DNA of 64,000 nt from Streptomyces californicus. Lineage in GTDB: Bacteria; Actinomycetota; Actinomycetes; Streptomycetales; Streptomycetaceae. Made by a program: the position numbers and the translations under genes. Shown piece after piece: positions 25,470-34,688 of the stretch (the stretch's first letter is position 1; every line of letters begins with the position of its first letter). The notes beneath the pieces are model-generated. The model saw nothing but the letters and a program-made list of their open reading frames with translations, was not told the DNA's origin and searched no databases. The stretch spans positions 153,832 through 217,831 of the forward strand of contig NZ_JNZZ01000011.1 in the NCBI RefSeq assembly GCF_000717645.1, read 5' to 3'.

Positions 25470-25677
25470 CCGGCCTCCCTCCCGCGCCCGGCGGACGCAC
25501 CCCGCGCGGGAACGAGGGAGGCCACCGGCGCCCGATCGGAGAAGTCCGCCGACGCCCTCCCGGGACCGGAACCAGCGGGACGGCTGGGCGGCTGGGCGGC
25601 TGGGTGGCGGCCTGAACTCCGCTCGCCGCCCCGCCTGTTCGGGCTGTTGTCAGTGCGGGCCGGTAAGGTCCCCGCGC

Positions 25678-27546
25678 ATGACCTCCCCCACCGGTGCCGA
25701 GCACCCGCACGACCTCGTGGCCGCCTACTCCGAGCTCCTCGGATCGGCGAAGCGCCCGCAAGCACGCAAGGCAGTACGGGAGTTGGCGGTGATCGCCGAC
25801 GACGGGGCCGCGCTCGAACTGGCCGCCGCGTTCGCGCCGGTCGCGGCGCTCACCTCGGACACGCTCGTGCGGCTGTGGCCGGAGGCCCATGACCCGGACG
25901 GCTTCGCCGCCTCCCTCCTGGCACCGGCCTTCCGCGAGGAGGGCCGCACGGAGTTGAAGCTGAAGCGGGTGGCCTCGCTGACGGGTCTGCGGCACCTCGT
26001 CATGCTGCGGGCGCTGACGGTGGAACGCTGCAAGGAGATATCCGACCTCTCGGAGCTCGCACCCCTCACCGAGCTGCGCTCCCTCGACCTGAACGGCTGC
26101 GCGGGGATCGAGGACCTGACACCGCTCAGCGGACTGACCCGGCTCACCTGGCTGAGCCTGCACCGGTGCCGTCCGGTCTCCGACGTCAAGCCGCTGCTCA
26201 CCCTCAGCGGGCTGCGCCACCTCGATCTGAGCATCACGCGGGTCACGTCGGTGGACGGGTTCGCGGAGTCGTTCCCCCTGCTCGAAAAACTCGACCTGCG
26301 CGGCTGCCGGTCGTTCCGGTCCCCGTCCCAGCTCTCCGGGCTGACCCGGCTGACCCACCTCGATCTGGGATGGACGGCCCTGCGCGACCTGAGCGGCCTG
26401 ACGAACGTGCCCGCGCTCACCTCCCTCCACCTGGCGAGCTGCAAGCAGCTGCGCGACCTGACCGGCATCGCGGCGGCGGCGAACCTCTCCGAACTGGTCG
26501 TCGAGGAATGCCCCCGGCTCCTGTCCGTCCAGGGCTTCGGGCACCACCCGCACCTGACGGCACTGGAGTTCACGGGCTGCGAGAACCTCTCGGACCTGCG
26601 CGGCCTCTCCACGCTGTCGCACCCGGCGACGCTGTCGGTCTCGGGCAGCGAACGTTTGTCCTCCCTCACGGGCCTGGGTCCGCTGCCCGCGCTGACGCAG
26701 ATCTCCTTCGAGGACTGCCCCCGGCTGGCCGACTTCACCGGCCTGACCGGCCTCGCCTCGGCGTACCGGCTGCACCTGGCCGGCCTCGGCCTGATCCGGG
26801 ACCTCTCCCCCTTCGCCTCCCTCCCCGGGCTCCGCGGCCTCACCCTCGACCGGTGCCAGGGCCTTGCGGAGCTCACCGGGCTCGACGAGCGCAGCGGCCT
26901 GGAGGAGCTGTCCGTCAGCCGCACCGGCGGCTTCAGCAGCCCCGGTGACCTGGGCGACGCACCCGACCTGCGCGCACTGGAGCTCCGCGACCTGCCGGCG
27001 CTCACCGACCTCGGGCTCCTGCGCGGCCTGCCCGCGCTCGCCGCGGTCCGCGTCGAGGAGTGCCCCGCGCTCACCGACATCAGCGCTCTCGCCCGGACGC
27101 CGGTCACCGAGGTCACGCTCCACCGGACGCCGGCACTGGACTCGCTCCAGGTGCTGGAGGAGTGCCGCGACCTGCGGGTCATGAGCGTACGGGGCCTCCC
27201 CGGCCTCCTGACCTTCCCCGCGCTCCCGTCCCTGCACGAACTCGACCTGTCCCGGCTGTCGTGGAAGGACCTCACGCCCCTCACCGGCCTCGGGGCGCTC
27301 CAGCGCCTCCGGCTGGAGAGCCTCGACGACCTGACGGACATCAGCGCGCTGACCGGGCTGCCCGAGCTGTCCGAACTGCTCCTCGGCAGCCTGCACTCCT
27401 TCACCGAACTCGGGCCCCTGTTGGGCATCCCGTCGCTGCGGCAGCTCACCAAGTCGCCGCAGATGAACGCGGAGATCCTGCAGGGCCGACGCGATCCCGT
27501 CCTGGTGGAACTCGCCCACCGCGACGTCGTCTTCGACCGGCGCTGA
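25678..27546 (+). CDS. Large cytoplasmic leucine-rich-repeat protein
   Basis: 622 residues with no signal peptide or membrane segment. After a helical cap (1-95) there are about 20 leucine-rich repeats of 21-24 residues (95-590), of the type LTRLTWLSLHRCRPVSDVKP or LPALTQISFEDCPRLADFTG, giving an internalin-like solenoid. The C-terminus (RRDPVLVELAHRDVVFDRR) is different. Such solenoids bind proteins; the partner is unknown. It stands alone, with its own short leader and no clear operon partner. Confidence 0.85.
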   Translation: MTSPTGAEHPHDLVAAYSELLGSAKRPQARKAVRELAVIADDGAALELAAAFAPVAALTSDTLVRLWPEAHDPDGFAASLLAPAFREEGRTELKLKRVASLTGLRHLVMLRALTVERCKEISDLSELAPLTELRSLDLNGCAGIEDLTPLSGLTRLTWLSLHRCRPVSDVKPLLTLSGLRHLDLSITRVTSVDGFAESFPLLEKLDLRGCRSFRSPSQLSGLTRLTHLDLGWTALRDLSGLTNVPALTSLHLASCKQLRDLTGIAAAANLSELVVEECPRLLSVQGFGHHPHLTALEFTGCENLSDLRGLSTLSHPATLSVSGSERLSSLTGLGPLPALTQISFEDCPRLADFTGLTGLASAYRLHLAGLGLIRDLSPFASLPGLRGLTLDRCQGLAELTGLDERSGLEELSVSRTGGFSSPGDLGDAPDLRALELRDLPALTDLGLLRGLPALAAVRVEECPALTDISALARTPVTEVTLHRTPALDSLQVLEECRDLRVMSVRGLPGLLTFPALPSLHELDLSRLSWKDLTPLTGLGALQRLRLESLDDLTDISALTGLPELSELLLGSLHSFTELGPLLGIPSLRQLTKSPQMNAEILQGRRDPVLVELAHRDVVFDRR

Positions 27547-27594
27547 GGGGCTACCCGGGCGGAACACACACGTCACGCGCTACGAGCGTCACAC

Positions 27595-27630
27595 GCGCAT
27601 CAGGCGCATCAGGCGCATCAGGCGCATGAC
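27595..27630. repeat. 9-bp tandem repeat after the LRR gene
   Basis: Three perfect copies of GCGCATCAG (27595-27621) and one altered copy, in the 128-bp gap before the TetR gene's end. Confidence 0.8.
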
Positions 27631-27674
27631 ATGCATCGGGCACATCGCCCGTGCCGCACGCCGGTCTCCCTCGC

Positions 27675-28592
27675 TCAGCCGTCCGTCGCCGCGTCCGGGT
27701 CCGTCCGCGCTGCCGCGTCCAGGCCCGTCCGGAGCTGGGCGAAGGCCGCGTCGGCCGCCCGTGCCGCGCCGACGCGGACCGCGTCCGCGCTCTCGCCCGC
27801 GTCGATCCGCCGCCAGTTGTCCAGGGCCAGGATGCGCAGGACCGCGACGATCTGCCCGGCCGCCAGCCGTGCGGGCAGCCCGCCGCCGAGGGCGTCGGCC
27901 AGGGCGGCCTCGGAGCGCCCCTGGTAGGCGTACATCCGGGCGACCAGGGCGGGCGTTCCGTACAACAGCCGCATGAACGCCAGCACTTCGGGGGCGTCGC
28001 AGAGGCCGGTCACCGGGTCGCGGCGGTCCAGGCCGTCGAGGAAGTGGCGGTGGAGGGCGTCCAGCGGGCTCTCCCCGGCGGGCCGGGCCGCCACCACCCG
28101 GGCGGACTCGTCCTCGTGGTCGGCGAACCGGTGCAGGACCAGGTCCTCCTTGGCGGGGAAGTACCGGAACAGCGTCGGCTTGGAGATGTCCGCCGCCGCC
28201 GCGACCTCCGCCACGGACACCTTGTCGAAGCCGCGCTCCAGGAACAGCGCGATGGCCGCGTCGGAGACCGCCTGATACGTGAGCTGCTTCTTGCGCTCCC
28301 GCAGACCGACCGGCGCCGACGAACCCTCCCGCGCACGGGCCGAGACCGCGCGAGCCGCGACCGCACGGGCCGAGACCGTGCGCGCGGAAGCCGGCCGACC
28401 GGGGGCGGCAGGGTCGGAGACCGTACGGCCGGAGGCGGCAGGACCGGGAGTCTGCCGACCGGGGGCCCCGCCGTCCACGAAGCCGTCCCCCAGCCCGTTC
28501 CCGGAACCCGCACCGGGACCCGCCCCCGCTCCGGAGCCCGCCCCGGTTCCGGTTCCGTCCGCGCTCCCGGCGTTCTCTCCGTTCATGACCAT
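27675..28592 (-). CDS. TetR-family regulator with long low-complexity N-terminus
   Basis: 305 residues from ATG 28592 (ATG 28586 is also possible). Residues 1-95 are Gly/Ala/Ser then Arg/Ala/Thr repeats with no fold. The HTH begins near 100: ERKKQLTYQAVSDAAIALFLERGFDKVSVAEVAAAADISKPTLFRYFPAKEDL. The ligand domain follows. The true start may be internal, which would remove the odd extension, but no strong internal ribosome site was found. It lies 19 bp after the next TetR gene on the same strand. Confidence 0.8.
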   Translation of the reverse strand: MVMNGENAGSADGTGTGAGSGAGAGPGAGSGNGLGDGFVDGGAPGRQTPGPAASGRTVSDPAAPGRPASARTVSARAVAARAVSARAREGSSAPVGLRERKKQLTYQAVSDAAIALFLERGFDKVSVAEVAAAADISKPTLFRYFPAKEDLVLHRFADHEDESARVVAARPAGESPLDALHRHFLDGLDRRDPVTGLCDAPEVLAFMRLLYGTPALVARMYAYQGRSEAALADALGGGLPARLAAGQIVAVLRILALDNWRRIDAGESADAVRVGAARAADAAFAQLRTGLDAAARTDPDAATDG

Positions 28593-28611
28593 GAAGCGTA
28601 CGCCCTTGGCC

Positions 28612-29424
28612 TCAAGCGGACTTGGCCCCGTCGCCCCGGTCCTCCGGGCCCCCCGCCCCACCGGCCGCCTTCCGGATCAGCGCCTCCACCCCGCCCAGCA
28701 GCACCTCCATGCCGAAGGTGAACTCGTACTCCGGATCGTCCGGCTCGCTCATCACCCCGGTCTCCAGCTGCCGGGCGATCCCGGGGTGCCGCTCGGGGTC
28801 GACGAGCCGTTTCAGGGTGCGCTCGTGGGAGGCCATCAGCTCGTCGGACGTCACCCCGCGCGCGACGACGGCGGCCGCGAGGTCGCTCATCATCAGCGCC
28901 TCGCTGCGGACGAAGTTGGAGACCAGCAGGATCACCGAGGTCTTGTCGCCCTCACCGAGCCCGCTGTCCTCCAGCGCCTGGAGCCCCTGCTCCCACCACG
29001 CGACCGAGTTCGGGGTGGCGGGCGGGCCGCCGATGGGGATCCGGAGCGCCCAGAGGTGCGCGTGGTAGCGCTCGCGCTGCGCCGACGCCCACTCGGTGAG
29101 CGCGGCCCGCCAGCCCGCCCCGTTCTCCAGGGCGGCCAGCGGTCCCGGCGCGCCCAGGGCCGACTCCTGCATCAGCACGTACAGCTCGTCCTTGGCGGAG
29201 ACGTACCGGTACAGCGACATCGTGGACACGCCGAGCTCCTGGGCGACCTTGCCCATGGACACCGCCCCGAGGCCGTCCGCCGCCGCGATGCCCACCGCCG
29301 CCGCCACGATCCGCTCCAGGCTCAGACCGGGCTTCGGGCCCTTCGCCGGGCGGTCCCGCAGCCCCCAGGCCGCCTCCAGGCTCGCCGGCAGGTCGCCGCC
29401 GGCCGCGCCGTTCTTGTCCGTCAC
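28612..29424 (-). CDS. TetR-family regulator of the divergent ABC exporter
   Basis: 270 residues. The HTH (about 35-80) reads LSLERIVAAAVGIAAADGLGAVSMGKVAQELGVSTMSLYRYVSAKDEL. The C-terminal domain is of the TetR_C tetracycline-repressor-like type (WRAALTEWASAQRERYHAHLWALR). It is transcribed away from the ABC pair and has two perfect palindromes in the 142-bp gap, as expected for a drug-responsive repressor. The downstream TetR gene probably shares its transcript. Confidence 0.88.
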   Translation of the reverse strand: MTDKNGAAGGDLPASLEAAWGLRDRPAKGPKPGLSLERIVAAAVGIAAADGLGAVSMGKVAQELGVSTMSLYRYVSAKDELYVLMQESALGAPGPLAALENGAGWRAALTEWASAQRERYHAHLWALRIPIGGPPATPNSVAWWEQGLQALEDSGLGEGDKTSVILLVSNFVRSEALMMSDLAAAVVARGVTSDELMASHERTLKRLVDPERHPGIARQLETGVMSEPDDPEYEFTFGMEVLLGGVEALIRKAAGGAGGPEDRGDGAKSA

Positions 29425-29514
29425 CGCACCGTCACCGCATCCCCTTCACCCGGCGCCCCGGCCCATGCCCACGCCTGCCCGCGCCCCCGTGCGCCTTGAC
29501 CCCATCCTAGAGAT

Positions 29515-29529
29515 GCGTAACACTTACGC
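29515..29529. promoter_or_regulatory. TetR operator half 1
   Basis: GCGTAA-CAC-TTACGC is a perfect 15-bp palindrome. Its centre lies 21 bp (two helical turns) from that of the next one, so repressor dimers could sit on the same face. Confidence 0.85.
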
Positions 29530-29535
29530 AGTAAC

Positions 29536-29550
29536 GCGTATGACATACGC
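29536..29550. promoter_or_regulatory. TetR operator half 2
   Basis: GCGTAT-GAC-ATACGC is a perfect 15-bp palindrome, 16 bp before the ABC gene's ATG at 29567. It shares GCGTA-N5-TACGC with the first copy. Confidence 0.85.
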
Positions 29551-29566
29551 AGAAGGGGGTCCGGAG

Positions 29567-30724
29567 ATGACCGAGCCGATCCGGCCGAACGGGTACGCAC
29601 CCGCCGCGCCCAGCACCACCACGACGGGCACCGCCACCGCCGCACCCAGCACCACCACGGCGGCCACCGGCCCCGCCGCCATCGAGGCGCACGGCCTGAC
29701 CAAGTCCTACGGAAAGCCCGCCGTCCGCGTGCTCGACGGCCTCGACCTCCGGGTCGAACGCGGCGCCGTCTTCTCCCTCCTCGGCCCGAACGGGGCCGGC
29801 AAGACCACCACCGTGCGCATCCTCGCCACGTTGACCGAGGCCGACTCCGGCACCGCCCGCGTGGCCGGCCACGACGTCGTCGCCGAGCGGGGCGCGGTAC
29901 GCCGGTCGATCAGCCTCACCGGCCAGTTCGCCGCCGTAGACGAGACGCAGACCGGCGAGGAGAACCTGCGGATGATGGCCCGGCTCACCGGGCAGTCGCG
30001 CTCCGCCGCCAGGAGCCGGGCGGCACAGTTGCTGGAGCGCTTCGACCTCACGGCGGCCGCCCGCCGCCCCGTCCGGACGTACTCCGGGGGGATGCGCCGC
30101 CGTCTCGATCTGGCGGCGGGGCTGGTCGGTTCACCGGAGCCCGGGGTGTTCTTCCTGGACGAGCCCACCACCGGGCTCGACCCGCGCAGCCGCCAGGAGC
30201 TGTGGGAGGTCGTGCGGGAGCTGGCCGCGCGCGGCGCGACGGTGCTCCTCACCACCCAGTACCTGGAGGAGGCCGACCGCCTCGCCGACCGGATCGCCCT
30301 GCTGAACCAGGGCCGGATCGCCGCCGAGGGCACCGCCGCCGAACTCAAGTCCCGCGTCGGCGGCCACCGTCTCGACCTGGTCCTCACCAGCCACGACGCC
30401 TATCTGCGGCTCGCGTCGCTGGCCGTCCACCACTCCCCCGAGACGCTGACCCTCGGCCTCCCCACCGACGGCTCGGCGGCCCAGGTGCGCGCCCTGCTCG
30501 ACGGGCTCGACCCGGACGGGCGGGACGTCGAACGCTTCAGCCTGCACTCCGCGACCCTCGACGACGTCTTCCTGACCCTGACCTCGCCCGCCCCCGCCGG
30601 GACGGCCGGAGAACCGGCCGCCGGCCGCGCGCCCGCCGCCCGCCCGGCACCGGCCACGGGCACCGCTCCGCGCCCCGCCACCGAGGACGCGTCCACGAAC
30701 CCGGAGGCACCGACCCATGTCTGA
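29567..30724 (+). CDS. ABC exporter ATPase, DrrA type
   Basis: 385 residues from ATG 29567 (GGGGGTCCGGAG upstream). After a Thr/Ala-rich leader of 35 residues come Walker A LLGPNGAGKTTTVRIL, Q-loop SLTGQFAAVDE, signature YSGGMRRRLDLA, Walker B VFFLDEPTTGLD and H-loop VLLTTQYLEEADR. The C-terminal DrrA-like extension (about 250-385) ends in a Pro/Ala tail. It drives export with the overlapping permease. Expression is probably repressed by the divergent TetR protein. Confidence 0.92.
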   Translation: MTEPIRPNGYAPAAPSTTTTGTATAAPSTTTAATGPAAIEAHGLTKSYGKPAVRVLDGLDLRVERGAVFSLLGPNGAGKTTTVRILATLTEADSGTARVAGHDVVAERGAVRRSISLTGQFAAVDETQTGEENLRMMARLTGQSRSAARSRAAQLLERFDLTAAARRPVRTYSGGMRRRLDLAAGLVGSPEPGVFFLDEPTTGLDPRSRQELWEVVRELAARGATVLLTTQYLEEADRLADRIALLNQGRIAAEGTAAELKSRVGGHRLDLVLTSHDAYLRLASLAVHHSPETLTLGLPTDGSAAQVRALLDGLDPDGRDVERFSLHSATLDDVFLTLTSPAPAGTAGEPAAGRAPAARPAPATGTAPRPATEDASTNPEAPTHV

Positions 30725-31556
30725 CACCGCCGTCCAGCCCCGGAGAGCCCCGGCCCGCCCCACCGGCACGGTCTCCGGACCGCCCGGCCGCGCGCCCGGC
30801 CCGCTCACCCACACCGCCGTCATGACCGCCCGCGCCCTGCGCCTCAGCAGCCGCAACATCGACGCGCTGATCACGTCGCTGGCGCTGCCGATCATGCTGA
30901 TGCTGATCTTCGTCTACTTCTTCGGCGGCGCGATCGACACCGGGTCGGAGTACGACACGTACGTCATGTACGTCGTCCCGGGCGTCCTGCTCCTCTCCGC
31001 CGGGTTCGGCGCGGCGACCACCGCCACCGCCGTCAGCGAGGACATGAAGGGCGGCATCATCGACCGCTTCCGCTCCCTGGACGTGGGCGGTACGCCGGTG
31101 CTCGCCGGGCATGTGGCGGCCAGCACCGTCCGCAACCTCTGCGCCACCGCCCTGGTCTTCGGCGTCGCGCTGCTGATCGGCTTCCGCCCCGCCGCCACCT
31201 GGAGCGGCTGGCTCCTGGCGGCCGTCGTGCTGATCGCCTACATCGTGGCCCTGTCCTGGCTCTCGGCGGCGATCGGCCTGCTCGCCCGGACCCCGGAGGC
31301 GGCGAGCGGCTTCACCTTCTTCATGTCGTTCCTGCCCTATCCGAGCAGCGCGTTCGTCCGGACCGAGTCGATGCCGGACTGGCTGCACGGCTTCGCCGAC
31401 CACCAGCCGATCACCCCGGCCATCGAGTCCCTGCGCGGACTGCTGCTCGGCCAGGAGATGGGCGGCACGCCCTGGATCGCGCTCGCGTGGGCCGCGGGCA
31501 TGCTCACCGTGGCGATCGCGGCGTCCGGGACCCTGTTCCGCATCCGGACGCGCTGA
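30717..31556 (+). CDS. ABC-2 exporter permease, DrrB type
   Basis: 279 residues; the start overlaps the ATPase gene by 8 bp. Six hydrophobic segments lie between about 50 and 275. The ABC-2 signature region is VSEDMKGGIIDRFRSLDVGGTPVLAGH. It partners the ATPase in a two-component drug or natural-product exporter. No biosynthetic genes are nearby, so self-protection against imported compounds is the likely job. Confidence 0.9.
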   Translation: MSDTAVQPRRAPARPTGTVSGPPGRAPGPLTHTAVMTARALRLSSRNIDALITSLALPIMLMLIFVYFFGGAIDTGSEYDTYVMYVVPGVLLLSAGFGAATTATAVSEDMKGGIIDRFRSLDVGGTPVLAGHVAASTVRNLCATALVFGVALLIGFRPAATWSGWLLAAVVLIAYIVALSWLSAAIGLLARTPEAASGFTFFMSFLPYPSSAFVRTESMPDWLHGFADHQPITPAIESLRGLLLGQEMGGTPWIALAWAAGMLTVAIAASGTLFRIRTR

Positions 31557-31605
31557 CCCGCACCGCCGGAACGGCCGGGCGCACCCCGCCGGGGACCGCC
31601 CGCAC

Positions 31606-31688
31606 GGCTCCCGGCCCGGACCGCTCCACGGAGACCGGCTCCCGACCCCCGGCCCGGACCGCTCCCCGGAACCGGCTCCCGGCCCGGC
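31606..31688. repeat. Two-copy repeat of about 40 bp after the permease gene
   Basis: GGCTCCCGGCCCGGACCGCTCC is followed by CGGAGACCGGCTCCCG; the block recurs with small changes. It fills much of the 163-bp gap between convergent genes. Confidence 0.6.
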
Positions 31689-31719
31689 GGGCCGCCCCCG
31701 GCGCACACGGCGACCGGGC

Positions 31720-32973
31720 TCAGAACACGTCCGGGCACCACGGTCGCCGGCCCGTACGGAACACCGCGTCCGCCGTCGTCACCGCACCCGCCCGCAGCTC
31801 CTCCGCCCGGCCGAGGTCCGCCAGCCGCCGCACGGACTCGTCGCCCAGGTACAACGTCGCCAGCTCCTCCACGCCCAGGGCGAGATCGGCGCTCCGCGTG
31901 GTCGGGACGCACCGCGCGCCGTCCTCCGCCACCTCCAGCAGGAACCGGCCCCCGGCCAGCCCCGCCCCGTCCCGGACGTCGAGGACGAGGGAGGCGCCGA
32001 CCGCGTACGTCCGGGCCTCCAGCGCACGCGGCACGTCCAGCAGGCGCAGCCACAGAAAGTCCGAACCGCCGACCAGGCGGGCCGCACGGGGGTCGGGGAG
32101 CAGCAGCGGGAGCAGGTCGTCGGGGGCGCGGTCGCCCGAACGGACCGCGGTGACCCAGTCGACCGAGCAGAGGTAGTGCCACAGGGCCCGCTCCGCCGCC
32201 GGGTTCAGCGCGATCATGTCCCGTACGGAGGCGGTGTTCTGCGGCTGGTTGCCGTCGCCCCACTTGTCGTCCGTGCCGTAGATCATCAGGCCGTCGACCT
32301 CGCCGTCGGCGGCGCGGTGCATCACGTAGAACGGTTCGGTCCAGGTCTCCTGGGGCGTGCGGGGCGCGACGCCCGTGGCCTGCCGCCACCAGCGTTCGCC
32401 CCGGCTGACCACGCCGGGGCGCCGGGCCGCCAGCGCCGCGTGCACCTCGGGGCCGGCCTTGCGGACGTCCTCGCCGTCCACCATCTCGATCCGGCCGCCG
32501 TCCGCCGGCTGTCCGGAGCGGCGCGGGTCGAGCCCGGCCCGGGGTACGGAGACCTCCCACTCGGCGGTCCAGGCCGCGGGGCCGAAGCCGTACCGCCCGT
32601 AGATCGGGTACTCGGCGGCGATCAGCGAGGCGACCGGCTCGCCGCGCTCCTTGGCCTCCGCCAGGTCCGCGGCCATCATCCGGCTGAGCAGTCCGCGGCG
32701 GCGGTGCGTGGGCGCCACGGTCACCCCGGTGATCGCGTCGGACGCCACGGTGGCCCCGCCGACCACGGTCAGCCGCTGCTCGAACGAGCGGAACGTCGCC
32801 ACGCACCGCCCGCCGTCGAACACGCCCTGCACGCGGGAGAGGTCGACATCAGCGCGGCGGTCCTCGACCACCTCGTCGCTCGGCAACCCCCCGGCGGTCA
32901 GGAAGCCGGCCCGCACCGCCCTCATCCAGCCGGGGAACTCGGACGGGGCGACGGTGCGGACTTCAAGGCTCAT
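31720..32973 (-). CDS. Eis-like multi-acetylating N-acetyltransferase
   Basis: 417 residues, the Eis length. An N-terminal GNAT domain has [26 protein letters not shown] (acetyl-CoA site) and [16 protein letters not shown] second GNAT-like domain and an SCP2-like C-terminal domain follow. The chain ends in Phe (CPDVF), as in Eis, where the terminal carboxylate acts as base. Mycobacterial Eis acetylates aminoglycoside amines at several positions; the natural substrate in this organism is unknown. Confidence 0.9.
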   Translation of the reverse strand: MSLEVRTVAPSEFPGWMRAVRAGFLTAGGLPSDEVVEDRRADVDLSRVQGVFDGGRCVATFRSFEQRLTVVGGATVASDAITGVTVAPTHRRRGLLSRMMAADLAEAKERGEPVASLIAAEYPIYGRYGFGPAAWTAEWEVSVPRAGLDPRRSGQPADGGRIEMVDGEDVRKAGPEVHAALAARRPGVVSRGERWWRQATGVAPRTPQETWTEPFYVMHRAADGEVDGLMIYGTDDKWGDGNQPQNTASVRDMIALNPAAERALWHYLCSVDWVTAVRSGDRAPDDLLPLLLPDPRAARLVGGSDFLWLRLLDVPRALEARTYAVGASLVLDVRDGAGLAGGRFLLEVAEDGARCVPTTRSADLALGVEELATLYLGDESVRRLADLGRAEELRAGAVTTADAVFRTGRRPWCPDVF

Positions 32974-32997
32974 CCCTCCACGCTAGGCGGGCTCCGC

Positions 32998-33984
32998 TCA
33001 GAATGTCGCGCGAATTTCCCCGACCTCGGCCGCCCCGCCGAACAGCGGCGACCGTCCGATCCGGGCGACCACCGGGGCGTCCACGCCCAGCAGCTCCAGG
33101 GCGCGGGCGAGCACCGGGCCGAGCGCGCGGGCGGAGCCGTCGTCGATCTTGAAGGCGAGGGCCCGGCCGTCGGCCAGGGCCACCGCCTGGACCGCCTCGG
33201 CGCCCATCTTGGAGAGCGTCCCCGGCACCTCGCGCATCAGCCAGGTGTCCGGGCGCCGGGTGCCCGCGACGTACTCCGGGTGGGCGCGCATCGCGTCCGC
33301 GACCCGGCGCTCGGCGCTCCCCGGCGCGGCCAGCACGAAGGACCGGAAGGCGCGCGCCAGGCCGGTCAGGCCGATCGCCATCAGCGGGGCGCCGCAGCCG
33401 TCCGTGCCGAGCGCGGCGACGGGCTCGCCCGCGGCCTCGGCGACGACCTCGCCGACGAGCCGCTGCAGCGGGTGGCCGGGGTCGAGGTAGGTGGCGGTGT
33501 CCCAGCCGTTGCGGACGCAGACGGCGAGCATGGCCGCGTGCTTGCCGGAGCAGTTCATCGTGATCCGCTCGCGTACGTTCCCGGCCGCGAGGTACGCCTC
33601 CGCCTCCACCGGGTCCAGCGGCAAGTCCGGCGGGGTCAGGAGGTCGTCGGTGCTCAGCCCGTGCTCGGCGAGCATCGTGCGCGCGAGGTCGAGGTGGAAC
33701 GGCTCGCCGGAGTGGCTCGCGGCGGCCAGCGCCAGCCGCTCGCCCGAGAGGTCGAGGCCGGCCCGGAGGATCGCGGCGGCCTGCATCGGCTTGTTGGAGG
33801 AGCGGGGGAAGACCGGCGCGGCCGGGTCCCCGATGGTGTGCTCCACGGTGCCGTCGGCGGCCAGGAGGACCAGCGACCCCCGGTGGTGTCCCTCCGTGAA
33901 CCCGGAGCGCACGATCTCGGCGAGGACGGGCGGTGCGGGTACGGGGGAGGTCGGTATGGCGGACGGGGCGCCGGTGGACGTCAT
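32998..33984 (-). CDS. L-asparaginase of the Rhizobium etli (ReAV) type
   Basis: 328 residues, unrelated to the common type I/II enzymes. The ReAV family marks are present: SSNKP (Ser-x2-Lys), MNCSGKHAAM (Cys-x2-Lys) and GTDGCGAPL (Asp-x-Cys). These form the two Ser-Lys tandems and the zinc site of that class. It hydrolyses L-asparagine to aspartate and ammonia in the cytoplasm. It is the next gene downstream of rsiG on the same strand. A 9-bp stem covers its ribosome site. Confidence 0.88.
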   Translation of the reverse strand: MTSTGAPSAIPTSPVPAPPVLAEIVRSGFTEGHHRGSLVLLAADGTVEHTIGDPAAPVFPRSSNKPMQAAAILRAGLDLSGERLALAAASHSGEPFHLDLARTMLAEHGLSTDDLLTPPDLPLDPVEAEAYLAAGNVRERITMNCSGKHAAMLAVCVRNGWDTATYLDPGHPLQRLVGEVVAEAAGEPVAALGTDGCGAPLMAIGLTGLARAFRSFVLAAPGSAERRVADAMRAHPEYVAGTRRPDTWLMREVPGTLSKMGAEAVQAVALADGRALAFKIDDGSARALGPVLARALELLGVDAPVVARIGRSPLFGGAAEVGEIRATF

Positions 33985-33989
33985 GGGGG

Positions 33990-34028
33990 CCTTCCGGGGA
34001 CGGGGGTGCGGGACCCGCGCCCGGAAGG
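33990..34028 (-). promoter_or_regulatory. Hairpin covering the asparaginase ribosome site
   Basis: On the gene's strand CCTTCCGGG (34028-34020) pairs with CCCGGAAGG (33998-33990). The second arm contains the GGAAGG ribosome site 5 nt before ATG 33984. It lies 7 bases past the rsiG stop. It may act as the rsiG terminator and also lower asparaginase translation from read-through transcripts. Confidence 0.55.
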
Positions 34029-34034
34029 ATCGCT

Positions 34035-34688
34035 TCAGGCGAGCAGGTCGTCTACTTGTGCTTCCCCGTCACGGTACCTGCGGGCGATCTCCGCCCCGCA
34101 CCCGTCGGCGGTGCGCTGGAGTTCGTGACGGCGGCGCGAGACCTGCTGCTCGTAGCGGACGAGCCGGCCCATCGCCGTGTGCAGCTCCTCGTCCGTCCGG
34201 GCGTCCAGGTCGGACAGCTCGACCTCGGCCAGGGTCTCGGCGGCCAGTCTGCGGAACTCGTCGCCGCGCGGCGTCGTCAGCGTGACGTGCCGGGCGGAGG
34301 TGCGGTGCCGGGACGGGGTGTCGGCCAGGATCTCCGGGAGCCGGCTCACCACCGCCGCGTCCTCCACCGGGGCCTCCGGGCCGTGCCGCCGGGCCAGTTC
34401 GGCGCGCAGGATGTCGATCCGGCCCTGCACCAGCCGCCGTACGTAGCTGAGATCGGCCTCGTCGCGCTGGGCGTCCCGGCGCAGCGTCCGCAGCTCCGGG
34501 AGCCGCAGCCCGCCGAAGCCCGCGTCGCCGCCGGCCTGTCCGGGCACGGTGGCGGGCGTGGACGCCGCCGCCGGCCGTGCGGGAAGCTGTCCCGGCAGAC
34601 TGCGCTGTACGGGTGAGCGCAGGGTGCCGGAACCGGTGCGGGCCCCCGGTACGCCTCCGGGAGAATGTCCGGCTCCATAGGTACTCAT
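34035..34688 (-). CDS. rsiG: RsiG-like anti-sigma factor binding c-di-GMP
   Basis: 217 residues from ATG 34688. After a disordered Gly/Pro leader, a helix from about 62 holds the exact RsiG signature E-x3-S-x2-R-x3-Q-x3-D: Glu77, Ser81, Arg84, Gln88 and Asp92. A second helix (about 150-205) forms the antiparallel partner but its matching stretch is degenerate (Glu168, Ala172, Arg175, Tyr179). Known RsiG, with c-di-GMP, holds the sporulation sigma factor WhiG. The length and helical hairpin agree with the family. Confidence 0.85.
   Translation of the reverse strand: MSTYGAGHSPGGVPGARTGSGTLRSPVQRSLPGQLPARPAAASTPATVPGQAGGDAGFGGLRLPELRTLRRDAQRDEADLSYVRRLVQGRIDILRAELARRHGPEAPVEDAAVVSRLPEILADTPSRHRTSARHVTLTTPRGDEFRRLAAETLAEVELSDLDARTDEELHTAMGRLVRYEQQVSRRRHELQRTADGCGAEIARRYRDGEAQVDDLLA

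Noticed and set aside
25126..27576. 816-codon minus-strand frame over the LRR gene
   Set aside because: Gln/Glu/Arg-rich shadow of the leucine-rich repeats.
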